A stretch of DNA of 64,000 bases from Casuarina equisetifolia (lineage: Eukaryota; Streptophyta; Magnoliopsida; Fagales; Casuarinaceae): assembly GCA_028551475.1 (NCBI GenBank), contig CM052358.1, positions 7,485,938 to 7,549,937 on the forward strand. The letters run 5' to 3'. This document shows, in pieces, positions 34,954 through 47,100 of this stretch. The notes under the pieces are model-generated. The model had not been told where the DNA came from, did no database searches, and was given only the letters and a program-made list of their open reading frames with translations. A program made the translations under genes and the position numbers. The number at the start of each line of letters is the position of its first letter. Position 1 is the stretch's first letter.

Positions 34954-36830
34954 GTTTTCTTCTTTCTAAATCAAGGGGAACAGAGTGAGTGCGAACAGCA
35001 GGGCGAAATAAAATACTGCCTGCTATATTTTACTTTTTAAGAGCTTAGGGAACACGTAGCTCATCGAGTTGTCGTGGAAATTAACTCCGTGAATTTGTGA
35101 CAGGCACTATGAACTTGGATACCGCGACGAGAAGAGAGGTCAAATAATAGAGTAAAAAGTAAGAGTAAAAGTATGCATAAGGATTTTATAGATTTCTAAA
35201 TTTTCCTCTCCACATAGAAGTGTCTATCGTTTGTAAGTGATTTTCTCAGTTCTCTCCCTCTCTGGATAGTGAATATAGAGCTCTACCAATAGTGAGTTAG
35301 GCATTAAAACAAACGACATCCCATAAGCACAAGCGAAAAAGCAATACGAGTGCACAATGAGTGTGAGAACATGGTAAATAATTAAAAAAATAATTCTTGA
35401 ACGTAAAGAGAAAAAAAAAAAAAAAGAAAGGGAGAGAAAAAGAGTAGTCATTAGAAGATGACGGTCTAAAAAGAGACGGTGAGAGCAAGCTGTAGTCATG
35501 CTTTTCAACGAGTCCAATCGTGGAGAAAGCATACTTTGACAGGTGAGGTGGGTCAAAGTCTTTAATATCACCAAATCAACAACTTTACGGGCACGGCACA
35601 CACATTAGCGGGTGAAAGTCTCTTACGTGCTAATGGTGGTATCGGTTACGCGTTTATCAAGCGTTTGGTCTTTCCAAAGTGAAGACTCTTAAGTTCTTTG
35701 GGCGACATATTTTTGGCGGTTTTGTGAAGAGAGAAAAGCGTCAGAATCTTATGACGTGTTCCCTAAGGGTCGGAATCTCATCTCATGTCCTAGTTACATT
35801 CACAGAAGTCTGCAAACAAGAAGGAAAACTTGTAACCTTAATGGGCTTAGGATTGTGGAGCTGATTCCACGTCTGTGCTATGAGTTGTACTCCCCGCGAC
35901 TCCGAAGCTAGTTGTCGAATCAAGGGGATCTGTTCGGACCTTGGTTTTTGAGAACATGAGAAATTGATGGTAATCGATGATTTTGTGAAAAGAAAAATTT
36001 GTATATTTTGATTGATCTATTTGATTCTCTCTATATATTTTGAGATGTTTTAGAGGTTCCACTAAAGTGTAAAAATGAGCAAATTACATTCTTTTTTTCT
36101 TGGGTGAAAGGTTAATATTATATATCGTTAAAGAAAAATACAAAGTATTTAATTACAACATCTTCATTTATTCTTAAAAATTATATTTAGCAAATTTCAA
36201 AATTCTTACAAAAATTCATTATAATTTATAAGCTTTACTTTTATAATTGATAAAATCTTGTCTTTCACATTTTTTTTAATTTTAATAATAATGGTAGAAC
36301 TATTTAGACTTTTATCATTTAATCTCCTATTCATTTTCCTCCAATTTGTTTATTTACTCAACTTTCATATTTTTGAGCATTAATATAGAAGCATCATAGT
36401 TTTGGGAGTTATTATTCAAGTATAGTAGAATTAGAATGGAGAATTTTCAAATAAAAATTTCAACCTACTGGATAACCTTGCCCTTATTTGACAAGGCATT
36501 CAGGAAAAAAACCATGTTGAAAAGTTGTCATCGATGTTGATAAGGTGTTAGGTGTTGACGGTGTCCATCTTACAAATATCGCTTGTTTCTATCCACCTTG
36601 GTGCCACATTGTCCCATCAATTAGGAAGAACTCTTGACTTTCTTTTTTGCCTAAAAGTTCCATTTGTCAAGCCTTCTTTTTCATATTTTTGGACAACTAT
36701 CTATAGTGCATTGCTGCTAGATGAGCCCTTGATCTATTTCCCTGGGCCTTTTCTTAAGCATCCAATAGCATGTTCTCGTGTATCCAATGAAAAACAAAAA
36801 TGTCAACAAGATTCTTGAATTCAGCTTATG
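34954..36830 (-). other. Upstream flank of NLR copy 1 (duplicated promoter-side block)
   Basis: This non-coding block upstream of the first intact NLR recurs, diverged, upstream of the pseudogene at about 51783-53570 and, in part, upstream of the second intact NLR at about 59100-61110. Shared landmarks are a segment starting CATACTTTGACAGG near 35530, a block containing GCACGGCACACACATT near 35594, and the TTTTGGGAGTTATTATTC block near 36400. Conservation over three copies shows that the duplicated unit included at least 1.8 kb of upstream sequence. No coding sequence is seen. Confidence 0.7.
35533..35559. promoter_or_regulatory. Paired W-box palindrome (ACTTTGAC-N11-GTCAAAGT) upstream of NLR copy 1
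   Basis: Two W-box cores, TTGAC and GTCAA, are arranged as a perfect 8-bp inverted repeat with an 11-bp spacer, about 580 bp upstream of the NLR start codon. W-boxes are binding sites for WRKY transcription factors that control plant defence genes. The palindrome is also perfect at 52641-52667, while the related site near 60776-60802 has lost one half. Regulatory function is inferred from the motif and its conservation. Confidence 0.5.
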
Positions 36831-37242
36831 TACTTGAATGAGTTATAGTCCACTGGTGATGACCATTTTGTGAGTTGAAATTAAAGCCAAGAAAGATGCT
36901 TAATGCTCATCGTGATTGCTAACCCATCCTACACTAGAATAAGCATGGAAAATATGAGGTACTGTGAGTGAAGTATAGGCCATCTTGTGGTGTGTTGGTT
37001 TGAAAATGAAGTACTTATTTATTTGTTTGTAAATAAGGAATGGTTAGAGCATGTATAAATTGTCATGTGGCACAAAATGCATAAAGCAATTAATGGTGAA
37101 GTGAATATGAAGCATTAAAAAGCTTTTGCAATGTCTCTATAATGTGTGGGATCAAGAAACAGATTGGCATCATTTATGGAAGCATGTGAGCTATGGTGTG
37201 GATACAACATGAATGTCTTTCATTTTGGCACGATGAATGATG
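36831..37242. other. Non-coding spacer between NLR1 upstream flank and LRR-module array
   Basis: About 400 bp of AT-rich sequence with no open frame of note and no block that I can match to the other copies of the NLR unit. Nothing recognised. Confidence 0.4.
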
Positions 37243-40200
37243 TTAGATGCAAATTTTTCTTGATTGAAGATTATGATATGTGGAGTTGTTATGTAAGCAT
37301 AAGGTATTAATATGGGAGCATCCAAGTCCATATATTTTCAAATTCACAAATGTAATTGGTAATTCTCTCAATAAGAGCTTATTAAAATTATCTAATGACA
37401 ATTCATGTATAACAGGAGCCCTTGCGAGTGAAACCACCAACTACAAACATTTATAAATATGGAGTTTGTTCAAAGAACAAAGATGGATAAGCAACCTTGT
37501 AATTAGCTTAGGGCAATGATAAATATGTAGCCTTTTAAACTGAGAAAAAGCTCCACTATTGTTTTAAGCGCTAAAATAAGACCATTCCTCCACTATCATT
37601 TTTGATAGAAGATAAAAAGTTAGGTTTGTTAGGAACTCTAATTTCATATACAATGAGATTTTTAAAATTTGAAGATCATTGCTATAGTAAACCAGTGCAC
37701 CAAGAAGGCTTTCTAGTGCATCAAATCACATATTTTCAAACTAAAAAATGTAATTGCTAATTTCCTCAGCAGGAGCTCATTACAATTATCTAATGATAAT
37801 TGATAACTTCGTCCCTGAAGTAGGAATCTTTCATAAATGATCCAACAATTCCAAAGGTTTTCCATCCTTCCAAAGCTTCCAAGCCTACATTAAGTAGCCA
37901 AAATTCCTACAAGGTTGTTTCTCTTCCTTTTATTTAACATTGGCGATTTAAAGCGATGAGTAAGTTACAATAACATAACTTGGTGAAGTCACTAGCTACG
38001 AACATTCATAAATATGAAGTTTGTTCAAAGAATAAAGATGGATTGGTAACCTTGTTATTAGCTTGGGGCAATAATAAATATGTAACCTTTTAAGCTAAAA
38101 AAAAGGCTTCATTATTGTTTTTGGCACTAAAATAAGACCATTCCTCTAGTTTAAGTTTAGTAAAGAATGAAAAAGACTATTCCTAAAATAAAACTATTAC
38201 TCCACTATTCTTTTTGATAAGGGATGACAAGTTTAGATTTATTAGGAACTTTAATTTCATACATAAAGGGATCCTTAAGATTTGAAGATCACTACTATAG
38301 TAGAGTATTGCACCAAGAAGGCTCTATAGTCTATTAAATCCACATATTTCCAAATCATAAATGTAGTTGGCAATTCCCTTAATATGAGCTCATTACAATT
38401 ATCTAATGATAATTCATATATAATAAGAGCCATTGGGAGTGAAGCCATTAGTTATAGATATTCAAAAATATGAAGTTTGTTCAAAGAACAAAAATGGATA
38501 AGTAACTTTGTTTTTGGTACTAAAATAAGACCATTCCTCCAATTTAGGTTTGGTTGGAGATAAAATAAGACTATTTCTCCACTATCATTTTTGGTAAAGG
38601 ATGAAAAGCTTAGCTTTGTTAGGAACTCTAATTTTATACATGATGAGATCCTTAAAATTTAAAGATCACTATTATAGTAGGTGAGTGCATCGAGAAGGCT
38701 CTCTAGTGCATCAAATCCACATATTTTCAAACTCACAAAAGTAGTTCGCAATTCCCTCAACATGAGCTCATTACAATTATCTAATAACAATTCACGTAAA
38801 ATGGGAGCCCTTAAGAGTGAAGCCACTAGGACATTCATAAATATGAAGTTTGTTCAAAGAAGAAGATGGATGGGCAACCTTGCAGGTAGCTTAGGGCAAT
38901 AATAAATATGTTTCCTTTCAAGTTAAGAAAAAGCTCCACCATCATTTTTGGTACTAAAATAATGTCATTCCTTTAGTTTAGGTTTGGTACAGGATAAAAA
39001 GATTAAGTTTGTTAAGAACTCTAATGTCATACATGACAAGATCCTTAAGATTTGAAGATCATTACTACAGTAAATGAATGTATCAAGAAGGCTCTCTAGT
39101 GTATCAAATTCACATATTTCGAAACTCACAAATGTAGTTGGCAATTCCTTCAAGAGAAGCTTGTTACAATTACCTAATGACAATTCATGTATAACAAGAG
39201 CCTTCGGGAGTGAAGCCATTAGCTACGGACATTCATAAATACAAAGTTTGTTTAAAGAGTGAAGATGGATGGGCAACCTTGCTATTAGCTTAGGGTAATG
39301 ATAAATATGTAGCCTTTTAAGTTAAGAAAAAGCTCTTTTATGTTTTTTGGCACTAAAATAAGACCATTCCTCCAATTTATGTTTGGCAAGGGATGAAATA
39401 AGACCATTCCTAAAGTAAGACCATTATTAAAATAAGACTATTTCTCCACTATTGTTTTTAGTAGGGGATGAAAAGTTTAGATTTGTTAAAAACTTTAATT
39501 TCATATATGATAAGATTTTTAAGATATGAAGATTATTGCTAGAGTAAACTAGTGCACTGAGAAGGCTTTTTAGTGCATCAAATACACATATTTCCAAACA
39601 CACAAATGTAATTTTCAATTCCCTTAATAGGGGCCCATTGCAATTATCTAATGACAATTCATGTATAATAGGAGCCCTTGGAAGTGAAGCCACCAATTGT
39701 GAACATTCATAAATATGAAGTTTGTTCAAAGAATGAAGATGGATAAGCAACCTTATAGTTAGCTTAGGGCAATGATAAATATGCAGCCCTTTAAGCTAAG
39801 AAAAAGCTCCACTATTATTTTTGGCATTAAAATAAGACCATTCCCCTAGTTTAGGTTTGGTACGGGATGAAATAAGACCATTTCTAAAATAAGACAATTC
39901 CTTCATTATCATTTTTAATAAGAGATGAAAAGTTTAGGTTTGTTGGGAACTTTACTTTTATACACAACAAGATCCTTAATATTTGAGGATTAGTGCATTG
40001 GTAAGACTCTGTAGTGCATCAAATCCACATATTTTCAAACTCACAAATGTAGTTGACAATTTCCTTAATAAGAGCTCATTACAATTATGTAATGACAATT
40101 CACGTATTACAAAAGTCCTTAGAAGTAAGGTCACCAGCTACAAACATTCATAAATATGAAGTTTGTTTAAAGAATGAAGATGGATGGGCAACCTTGCTAT

Positions 40201-40373
40201 TAGCTTAGGGTAATGATAAATATGTAACCTTTCAAGCTAAGAAAGAGTTCCACTATCATTTTTGGCATTAAAATAAGACCATTCTTCCAACTTAACATTT
40301 CTAAAAACCATAGGACTTTTAGGGCTTCAAAGGCTTAGTTGCCATAAAACTAATAATCCAAGAAATCTATTAA
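37243..40373 (-). repeat. Decayed LRR-module tandem array, distal part (7 units) running into LRR pseudogene debris
   Basis: Seven minus-strand units share the same anchor (ATTCATAAATATGAAG-like) at about 37449, 38004, 38460, 38833, 39231, 39704 and 40146. Spacing is 370-475 bp except the first step (555 bp), which contains about 175 bp of foreign sequence at 37802-37975. Each unit encodes a decayed version of one LRR block (LHIYECSQLVASLPRAPIIH, LSLDNCN, LEICGFDALESLL, LQILRILSCMKLEFLTNL). Most carry stops or frameshifts, but 39427-39750 remains open for 107 codons, the same span as 29883-30206. From about 40220 the sequence continues into a further LRR stretch (AFEALKVLWF, compare AFGALKVLRF of the intact gene) before a small retroelement interrupts it. 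Confidence 0.75.
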
Positions 40374-41045
40374 GATGTTGCCAATAAATTTAACATTACT
40401 AAAAAAGATATTAACATCTTCTTTATAAAAAAACAAGTCTACCATTTGATGCCTTAGAGTTTTAAGTTGGATATGGACCTTACTTTATAAAATTTAACAT
40501 GGTATTAGAGCTAGAGATAGTCCTCCACTTTTTAATCCCCAAGGCCCTGAAATTAGGCTTTTGTCTAGTGTAGTGCTTATGTCACCATGCATATGAAGGC
40601 AAATATTATAGGTGAGAGTTATCTCATATCAAAAGTATAAAGATGGATCCTTAGCCTTATAAGTGACAATTTTTTTTTACCTAATGCATTAAGTTTTTGA
40701 AATGAGCTTTTACACTCTAACATAATATTAGAGCCAAGATTCTTGTTAGCAACCTATGGGTTTCTATTGGTTTAAGCTCATGCATCACCCACATAATATC
40801 ACGCCATGATGATCAAACAATTGGACCATCATGGTGAGGGGGCATGTTGAATTGTCTAGCATCATGACAGTCCAATAGGTTGACTATCATGGTGATGAGG
40901 TTTATTAAAATGTTACTAATAAGTCTTACATTGCTAAGGAAGATATTAAACATCTTTCTTATTACAAGATGAGTTTTACCATTTAATGCCTTAGAATTTT
41001 GATTTAAATATGAGCCATATTTGTAAAATTAAACAAAATCTAACA
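40374..41045 (+). mobile_element. TRIM-like small LTR element interrupting LRR pseudogene
   Basis: Two similar ~130-bp sequences, about 40374-40497 (TGTTGCCAATAAATTTAAC) and 40914-41045 (TGTTACTAATAAGTCTTAC), are direct repeats that both continue through GATATTAA and a TTTGATGCCTTAGAG or TTTAATGCCTTAGAA block. Just after the first lies TGGTATTAGAGC, a tRNA-Met-type primer-binding site differing by one base from the usual TGGTATCAGAGC. A purine run GAGGGGGCATG occurs near 40835 as a candidate polypurine tract. The internal part is only about 400 bp and non-coding, as in TRIMs. A further TAATATTAGAGCC near 40721 suggests nested or rearranged ends. LRR pseudogene sequence flanks it on both sides. 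Exact ends and target duplication are unclear. Confidence 0.5.
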
Positions 41046-41830
41046 TTTTGGAGTTCCTACAACGATGGCAAGCTCCAACAATGTTCATAATTTTCCAAAT
41101 TGGCCAAAGAGCAGCACCATATTTCTTGATAGTTAAACCTTTCAAATTTGAATGAGGTTGGAAGCTATTAAGTCTAAATTTGGATAGTTTGATGAGTGTT
41201 CCATGCAAACATCGAGTTATTAAGGTCCTCTTTTATATAGGCTTCCAAAGCATTTGCAACTTTTTGGAGGTTTGAAATAGAAAGCTTACCGTGAAGATTT
41301 ATGAGTTTCCTCTGCTCCTTAATGCAAGCACCGCAATGTCCACTAATGACACAATCAATCAATGTCTTAAATATTCTAGTCCACTCAGATGTATCGGCAT
41401 CTCCCTTATGCAAGTTCCTGCAATATCAAGATGATGTAGATTAATGAGTCTTCACATCTGTTTTGGTAATACAATAAGACAATTACAAAATGATAAAATC
41501 CAACACTTGTAAACTTTACAACTTATTTGCAATCTATTAACTTTACAGAATTTGTGATCTATTTACTCTTGAAGGTCACTACTACAGTTGATCATTTCCT
41601 AAAATATAAAGTACTTCTCCCAAGATTGGCAAGTTTCTCAACTCTTGAATGCTAGTACCACTATGTTTCTTAATGACAAGTTAGTTAACATTTGTGAACA
41701 TTGTAGTTGACCTAGTTATATTGGCATCTCCTATATGTTAATTTTATGAATACCAAAATAACATAAATTAACGAGTCTTTGCATATATTTTGATAAATAA
41801 TAAGATTTCTAATTTATCATAAATGCCTAA
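41046..41830 (-). pseudogene. Decayed LRR debris of an NLR (two fragments)
   Basis: The minus-strand translation at 41174-41413 includes TSEWTRIFKTLIDCVISGHC and then GKLSISNLQKVANALEAYI. These match the intact NLR segment LKCLQTLTKFIVSKHSGACI and GKLSIFELQNIVSPTDALVA. A second fragment at about 41590-41820 repeats the same LRR region (KYMQRLVNLCYFGI, EMPI-LGQLQCSQML), so two pieces of different origin are juxtaposed. Both have stops and frameshifts and are non-functional. The second fragment and the sequence after it recur at 48704-49640. Confidence 0.7.
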
Positions 41831-42411
41831 TTTTGCCAGTTGATTCAAGCAGCTCAGTCATACTTTGCCAATAAAATAAAGAGCACTTTTAAAAATCCCA
41901 ACATTTATAATAAATCATGTGTTCGTTGCGTAAATAGCATCATTGGCTTCCGGAAATCTCAACATCAAGAAAGTGTGCACTTGCGTGGCCGTGCAAAGAG
42001 CTTTCAACTTGTACCAATTATTTATTTACCTAGAACGACAAAGGACGAGTCTTTGTTTGTTATTCCATGAGAATAGTCCTAATGTTGAATTGCTTCAATA
42101 ATTTTTTTTTTTTCAGGTAGTTGATAACAAATATTTTAATGTTCAAGCAGTCTTATGACACATACCAAAAAACACTAATATAACGAGATTGTACAAAGAA
42201 CATAGTAATAATATATGAAGTTACAACAACTGAATCAGAGCGTCAACACGTACGTTGCAAGTTTTGAATGAAATAAATCCTTCACCCACCGCGGAAAATA
42301 AATAAAAGTTAGGGACTTCAATCAAGCCAATACAAAAGACCACCAGTTGGAGAAAATGGATACATATGCGTTGTAGTTGGATTAATCAACTAAACTTTTG
42401 ATGCTCTTGCC
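41831..42411. other. Duplicated 3' flank of LRR pseudogene A
   Basis: Non-coding sequence lying on the 3' side of pseudogene A. It is repeated with high similarity at about 49050-49640 and, in part, at about 54170-54380 (the AATAAATCCTTCAC and CCAATACAAAAGAC blocks). It is part of the amplified NLR unit and has no gene of its own. Confidence 0.65.
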
Positions 42412-44117
42412 TCAGGATGCCACACCCTCATGTTCACCCCCTATCGACAAATACGTAATAGTGAGCTTTTCCAAACCCCATTCCTTTTGGCTGGCAAAGA
42501 GTTTGTCAGAGTCCTCAATTTTCATTAGTTGCACATTGGAAGGCAGATCTCCTTGAGAAAACGGCTCAACTTCTGGACAACCTATAATGTAAAATTCCCT
42601 CACGGATGGTAGGAATATATGCATCTTCTCTGGCAGAGACCTCAGATTCCCACATTTTTCAACCTCAAAGTATGTAAGGTTGGGGGCGCGAAATCCTCCT
42701 TCCGGAAAGCACACAAGACTGGGGCAGTCTTTTATTTCAATGCGTGAGAAGGCTAAATCATGTCCATGTTGTTGAGGAGCCGTTAGATATTTTAGATTCG
42801 TGCACCAAGAGATTTCCAAGCGATGAAGCTTTAGTAATAAATCTAAAGGTAGGGACTTGAGCGAATCACAGCCACACAACCGCAATATTTCAGGGGTTGA
42901 ATAGTCCACTTGTGCCGGGAACTCCAACTTTGGACAGTTCAAGATTTGTAGCTCTTGAAGATACTTGTTCAAATTCATCATGCCTTGGGGAAGTGATTCT
43001 AGCGCACCAAAATCTTCAATTTGGAGCTTTTGCGGTCCGGTCGGCAATTCATTCGGGAGAACTTCATTACAACAACTAAGCCACAAAGCGTGTATAGCTG
43101 GAGCTCGGGAGAGTGAAGGCAGTAGCTGCGGACATCTATAAATCTCAATCCTTGCTAGGGAAGAAAGATAGATGGGCAATCCCCCTGTTAGCTTAGGGCA
43201 GTAACCAATATAAAGCTCTTCGAGTTGAGCAAAAGCTCCCTCTTGACTTTCAACAGACAACCATTTCTCCCACTTCGACATATGTTCAAATCTTAAAACT
43301 TTCAGAGCTCCAAATGCTTTCCCCGGTGAAGGACTGCTGCCATAAAACTCGCAACCCACAGAAACAACTTCATCAAACCCAACAGTAGAGAGGTCCTGCA
43401 AAGAGCATAGCAGTCCAAGGGATTCGCAAGTCGCAGCAATGTCTACAGTTGTTTAGGCGAAGAGATGTTATTCTCGAGAATGATGGGTTTCCAACCGAAC
43501 TCCGAAAATTTTTTGCGATATAGTTGTTGATAACGAGACTTTTCAAGTTCTCTTGCGGCCGGAGATTTTCTAGTACTGATCGTTGGCAGTCTAAAATACT
43601 AATAACTAGTGCATTCCATTCCAACTCCAGGTCTTCAAGGAACTTCCTATCCTTCAAGCATGCCACCAAAGCATCTGCGGGATATAAAACATTTTGGAGC
43701 TCTAAAATTGTAAGTTTTCCTCGAAGATTCTTAAGTTTTTCCAACTCTTTTATGCAAGCTCCAGTGTGTCTGCTAACTATGAATTTGGTCAATGTCTGAC
43801 GACATTTTAGTCTACCTAATTGCACAGGCATCTCCTTTATATTATTTCCAAGAATATTAAGATGGCGTAAATTTACAAGTTTCAACATATCTCTTGGTAA
43901 CATGGTAATATAATGATAGTTTGACAAATTCAGTGTTTGCAAATTGCATAACTTATATATTGATGTAGGTAAAACCTCTTAATTGTAGTAAAAGAAAAGT
44001 TCAAATAATGTAGATGCTTAAGTTTGTCAATGGATATAGGTAACTCCGTTATGTTCTCATAATGAGATAGGAAAAATACTCGTAAGTATCTTAGTCTTGA
44101 TAATAGCTCAAGACATA
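42412..44117 (-). pseudogene. LRR pseudogene A of the NLR family (lacks CC, NB-ARC and C-terminal end)
   Basis: This minus-strand LRR remnant corresponds to about residues 578-1110 of the intact NLRs. It is split over two frames by a frameshift near 43400: NNCRHCCDLRIPWTAML runs out of frame, then LSTVGFDEVVSVGCEFYGSS resumes. A further lesion near 43975 disrupts the stretch after the ICKL-like repeat. There is no CC, P-loop or MHD sequence. The 5' coding end stops abruptly at about 44117, where copia sequence begins, and the 3' end stops after the HEGVAS position, short of the intact C-terminus. The same lesions and end points occur in pseudogene B at 49640-51332, so the two are duplicates of an already broken copy. 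Confidence 0.88.
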
Positions 44118-47100
44118 CTGCCCCTCCTTATGGATTCGATGGCCAGTATTCTGACCTTAGATATAATGGTCCAATGCTCTCTTTACCTGCATCCCTTTTA
44201 GATGGCTCACATACTGCCACCTCAACTCTGGTCTTTAAGTCATCTAAGTCTACTAGATCAACCTCTAATCATGGCAATTAGAATGGTAAATATTATGATT
44301 ATTGTAAACAAAAATACCATACTTGGTACACTTTTTGGAAACTCTATGGTAAGCTTGTTGCCTAAGATTCTAAGGCCCGCGATGCTTCCACCAATCAAGT
44401 TTGTTTCGTAGCTGTTGAACCTTCTCATCTGACCATTTCTGATGATCAATTCTAAAAGATCATGTATGCTATTAATCAACTCGGTGCTTCGAATAAATCT
44501 GCCAGTTTTGTAGGTACTTCTTTTTGTTTCATAAATACTCTTTTGACTAATAGTTGGATTATTGATTCAGGGGCTAGTGATCACATTGTCCATAATGACT
44601 GCCTCTTTGCCTTTACCCTCATTTTACTAAAGCCTCCCATTTCAGTTCGATTACCCTATGACACTATTACTCCCTGTTACCAAAATTGGAATTGTTTTCC
44701 CTTAGCCCTTCCATTACCCTCCATAACGTCCTCTTCGTCCCCATTTTTCAATTCAACCTCATTGCTGTCTCCAAAGCTTGCCTTGACAATTCTTGTTGGA
44801 TTACCTTTCATATTGACGTTTGTCTTTTTCAAGCCTGTTTGATTGGAACACTAATGGGCTTGGGTAGCATTCACAATGGGCTTTATTTTTGGACTCCACT
44901 TTCCCTGCTTTTCAATTCAAAATCTTGTATTTCATTTCCTCAAAGTTATTTTTGTAATTCTAGTTTTTATAATAATAGATTTTATTTTTCTTATCAATGA
45001 TTGGGTTATAGCGCATCTTTTCCCTCACATACTTGCCTTGTTTATACTTTAGCTATATAGTCCTGTAACCCATTCCATTCTAGTTCCTCTCAAGCTTCTT
45101 CTCCATTTTTTCTTCTCCATCTTGATATTTGGGGTCCCTATCACACCCCTCATCGCGACGGTTCTTATTTCTTTCTCACCATTGTTGATAATTTTCTTGC
45201 AGCACTTGGGTTTTCTTAATGACTTCTAAGACTTAAACCCTACTAATTTTTACTCACTTTCATCATTTTGTCCAAACTTAGTTCAAGACCTCTATCCAGC
45301 ATTTGCGTTTCGACAATGCTTGGGATTTCTTTAATCACGAGTGTTCCTCATACCTCTCTTCTCATGGCATCTTTCATGAGAGTTCTTGTCCTTATACACC
45401 TCAACAAAATGGGGTGATTGAGCGTAAACACCATCACCTCCTTAAAGTTGCTTGTGCCCTTAAATACCAGGTTTCCATTCCTGAATGTTTTTGGGGTGAT
45501 TGTGTGGTCACAACGACTTACTTGATCAATAGGATGCTGACTTGCATACTTAATGACCGAACCTTTTTTGAGCTTCTTTTTAGGAAGCCCTTGGATATCA
45601 ATCATCTTTGGTTCTTTGGCTGCTTATGTTATGCTGTTACTGTTGGTCCTCAAAATAAGTTTAGCCTTCATGTTACTCGTTGTGTTTTCATGGGTTACCC
45701 TTCTCTTCATAAGGAGTATCGGGTTTTAGATCCCCCTACTGGCTGATTCTTCATTAGTTGTGATGTGCTTTTTCATAAGGATTTGTTTCTATTTCCTTCT
45801 TAGTTTACATCGGCTTCTCTAGCTCCATTTTCCCCTATGTAGCTTTTTTTGGCTGATGAATGATCTAGACCCGCCTACACTTCTGGTCCCCCTTGAGCCT
45901 ATTGCTGCACCTTTGGCTCAACCTTTTATCAACCCAGTTCCCCTCTCTGACTCGGTTCCTCCCATCCTAGTTGTACCCAGTTCAAGACCATCTTTAGAGG
46001 ATTCTTCTTCTTTAAATCCTTCATCTTTAGTACCCCATGCTCCCATTTCTAGGGTTACTTCAGAGGACTCATTGGCTGTTGTTTCTCATCTGGCCTCTAT
46101 TGCTCCTCTTCATTGCTCTGAGCATGCCACTCAGCCCCTCACCTGGACTAAGGACTATATATGTTCTAGCACAGACTCTTTAAGTACTCATTACCCCATT
46201 ACTACTTATGTTAGTTTTACTCACTTGTCTTTGGATCATTTTTGTTGCATCAGCTGCATTTCTTAGGATCAGGAACCTTATTCTTATTCTGAGGCTGCTT
46301 GAGATTCTCGTTGGCAACACGCTATGAAGGTTGAGCTTCTTACTCTTACTAAGAACCATACTTAGGAGCTTGTACCCCGACCTACTCATTGTAATCCTAT
46401 TGGTTGCAAATGGGTTTATACAATCAAGTATCGTGATGATGGATCTATGAAACGTTACAACACTTGCCTTGTCGCTAAAGGCTTTACCTAACGCCCTAGT
46501 TTTGACTTTGTGGAGACCTTCTCTTCCATTGCTAAATACGTCACTGTTTGTTCTTTCCTTGCCATTGTTGCTATTCATGATTAGTCTCTTCATCATATGG
46601 ATGTCAATAATACATTTCTTCATAGTGATCTAGATGAGAAAATTTACATAAACCTTCCATAGGGATTACGCAGCCAGGGGGAGGATCATGTATGTCATTT
46701 TCGTAAATCCCTATATGGTCTCAAACAAGCCTTCCACCAGTGGTATGTTAAATTCACTCAAGCTCTTATTGCAACACATTTTTGCTAGTCCAAATACGAT
46801 TATGCTTTTTTCATTTGGACACGAGGTAACTTATGCATCTATCTTTTGATTTATGTGGATGATATCTTGATGATGGGAAACAATGAGACTGTTGTTAATG
46901 ATTTCAAGAAGCATCTATATGCCACATTTCACATTAAAGACATGGGTAACCTTAAATATTTCCTTGGCATTGAAATAGCTCACTCTGAGAAAGGTATCTG
47001 TCTAAGTTAGCATAAGTTTGTTTTAGAAATTATTTCTGAAGCAGAATTGTTGGGATGCAAACTGGTTATCATACCCATTGAACAAAACTCAAAATTGACG

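Noticed and set aside
31178-34969. Plus-strand open frames opposite NLR copy 1 (and the same pattern opposite copy 2)
   Set aside because: They are mirror frames of the conserved LRR and CC coding sequence. They recur in the paralog only because the DNA is duplicated.
29590-40300. Regularly spaced repeats that could be taken for a CRISPR or a centromeric satellite
   Set aside because: The units are 370-475 bp, diverged, and translate as LRR sequence of the adjacent NLR genes. This is not CRISPR, and there are too few units for a satellite.
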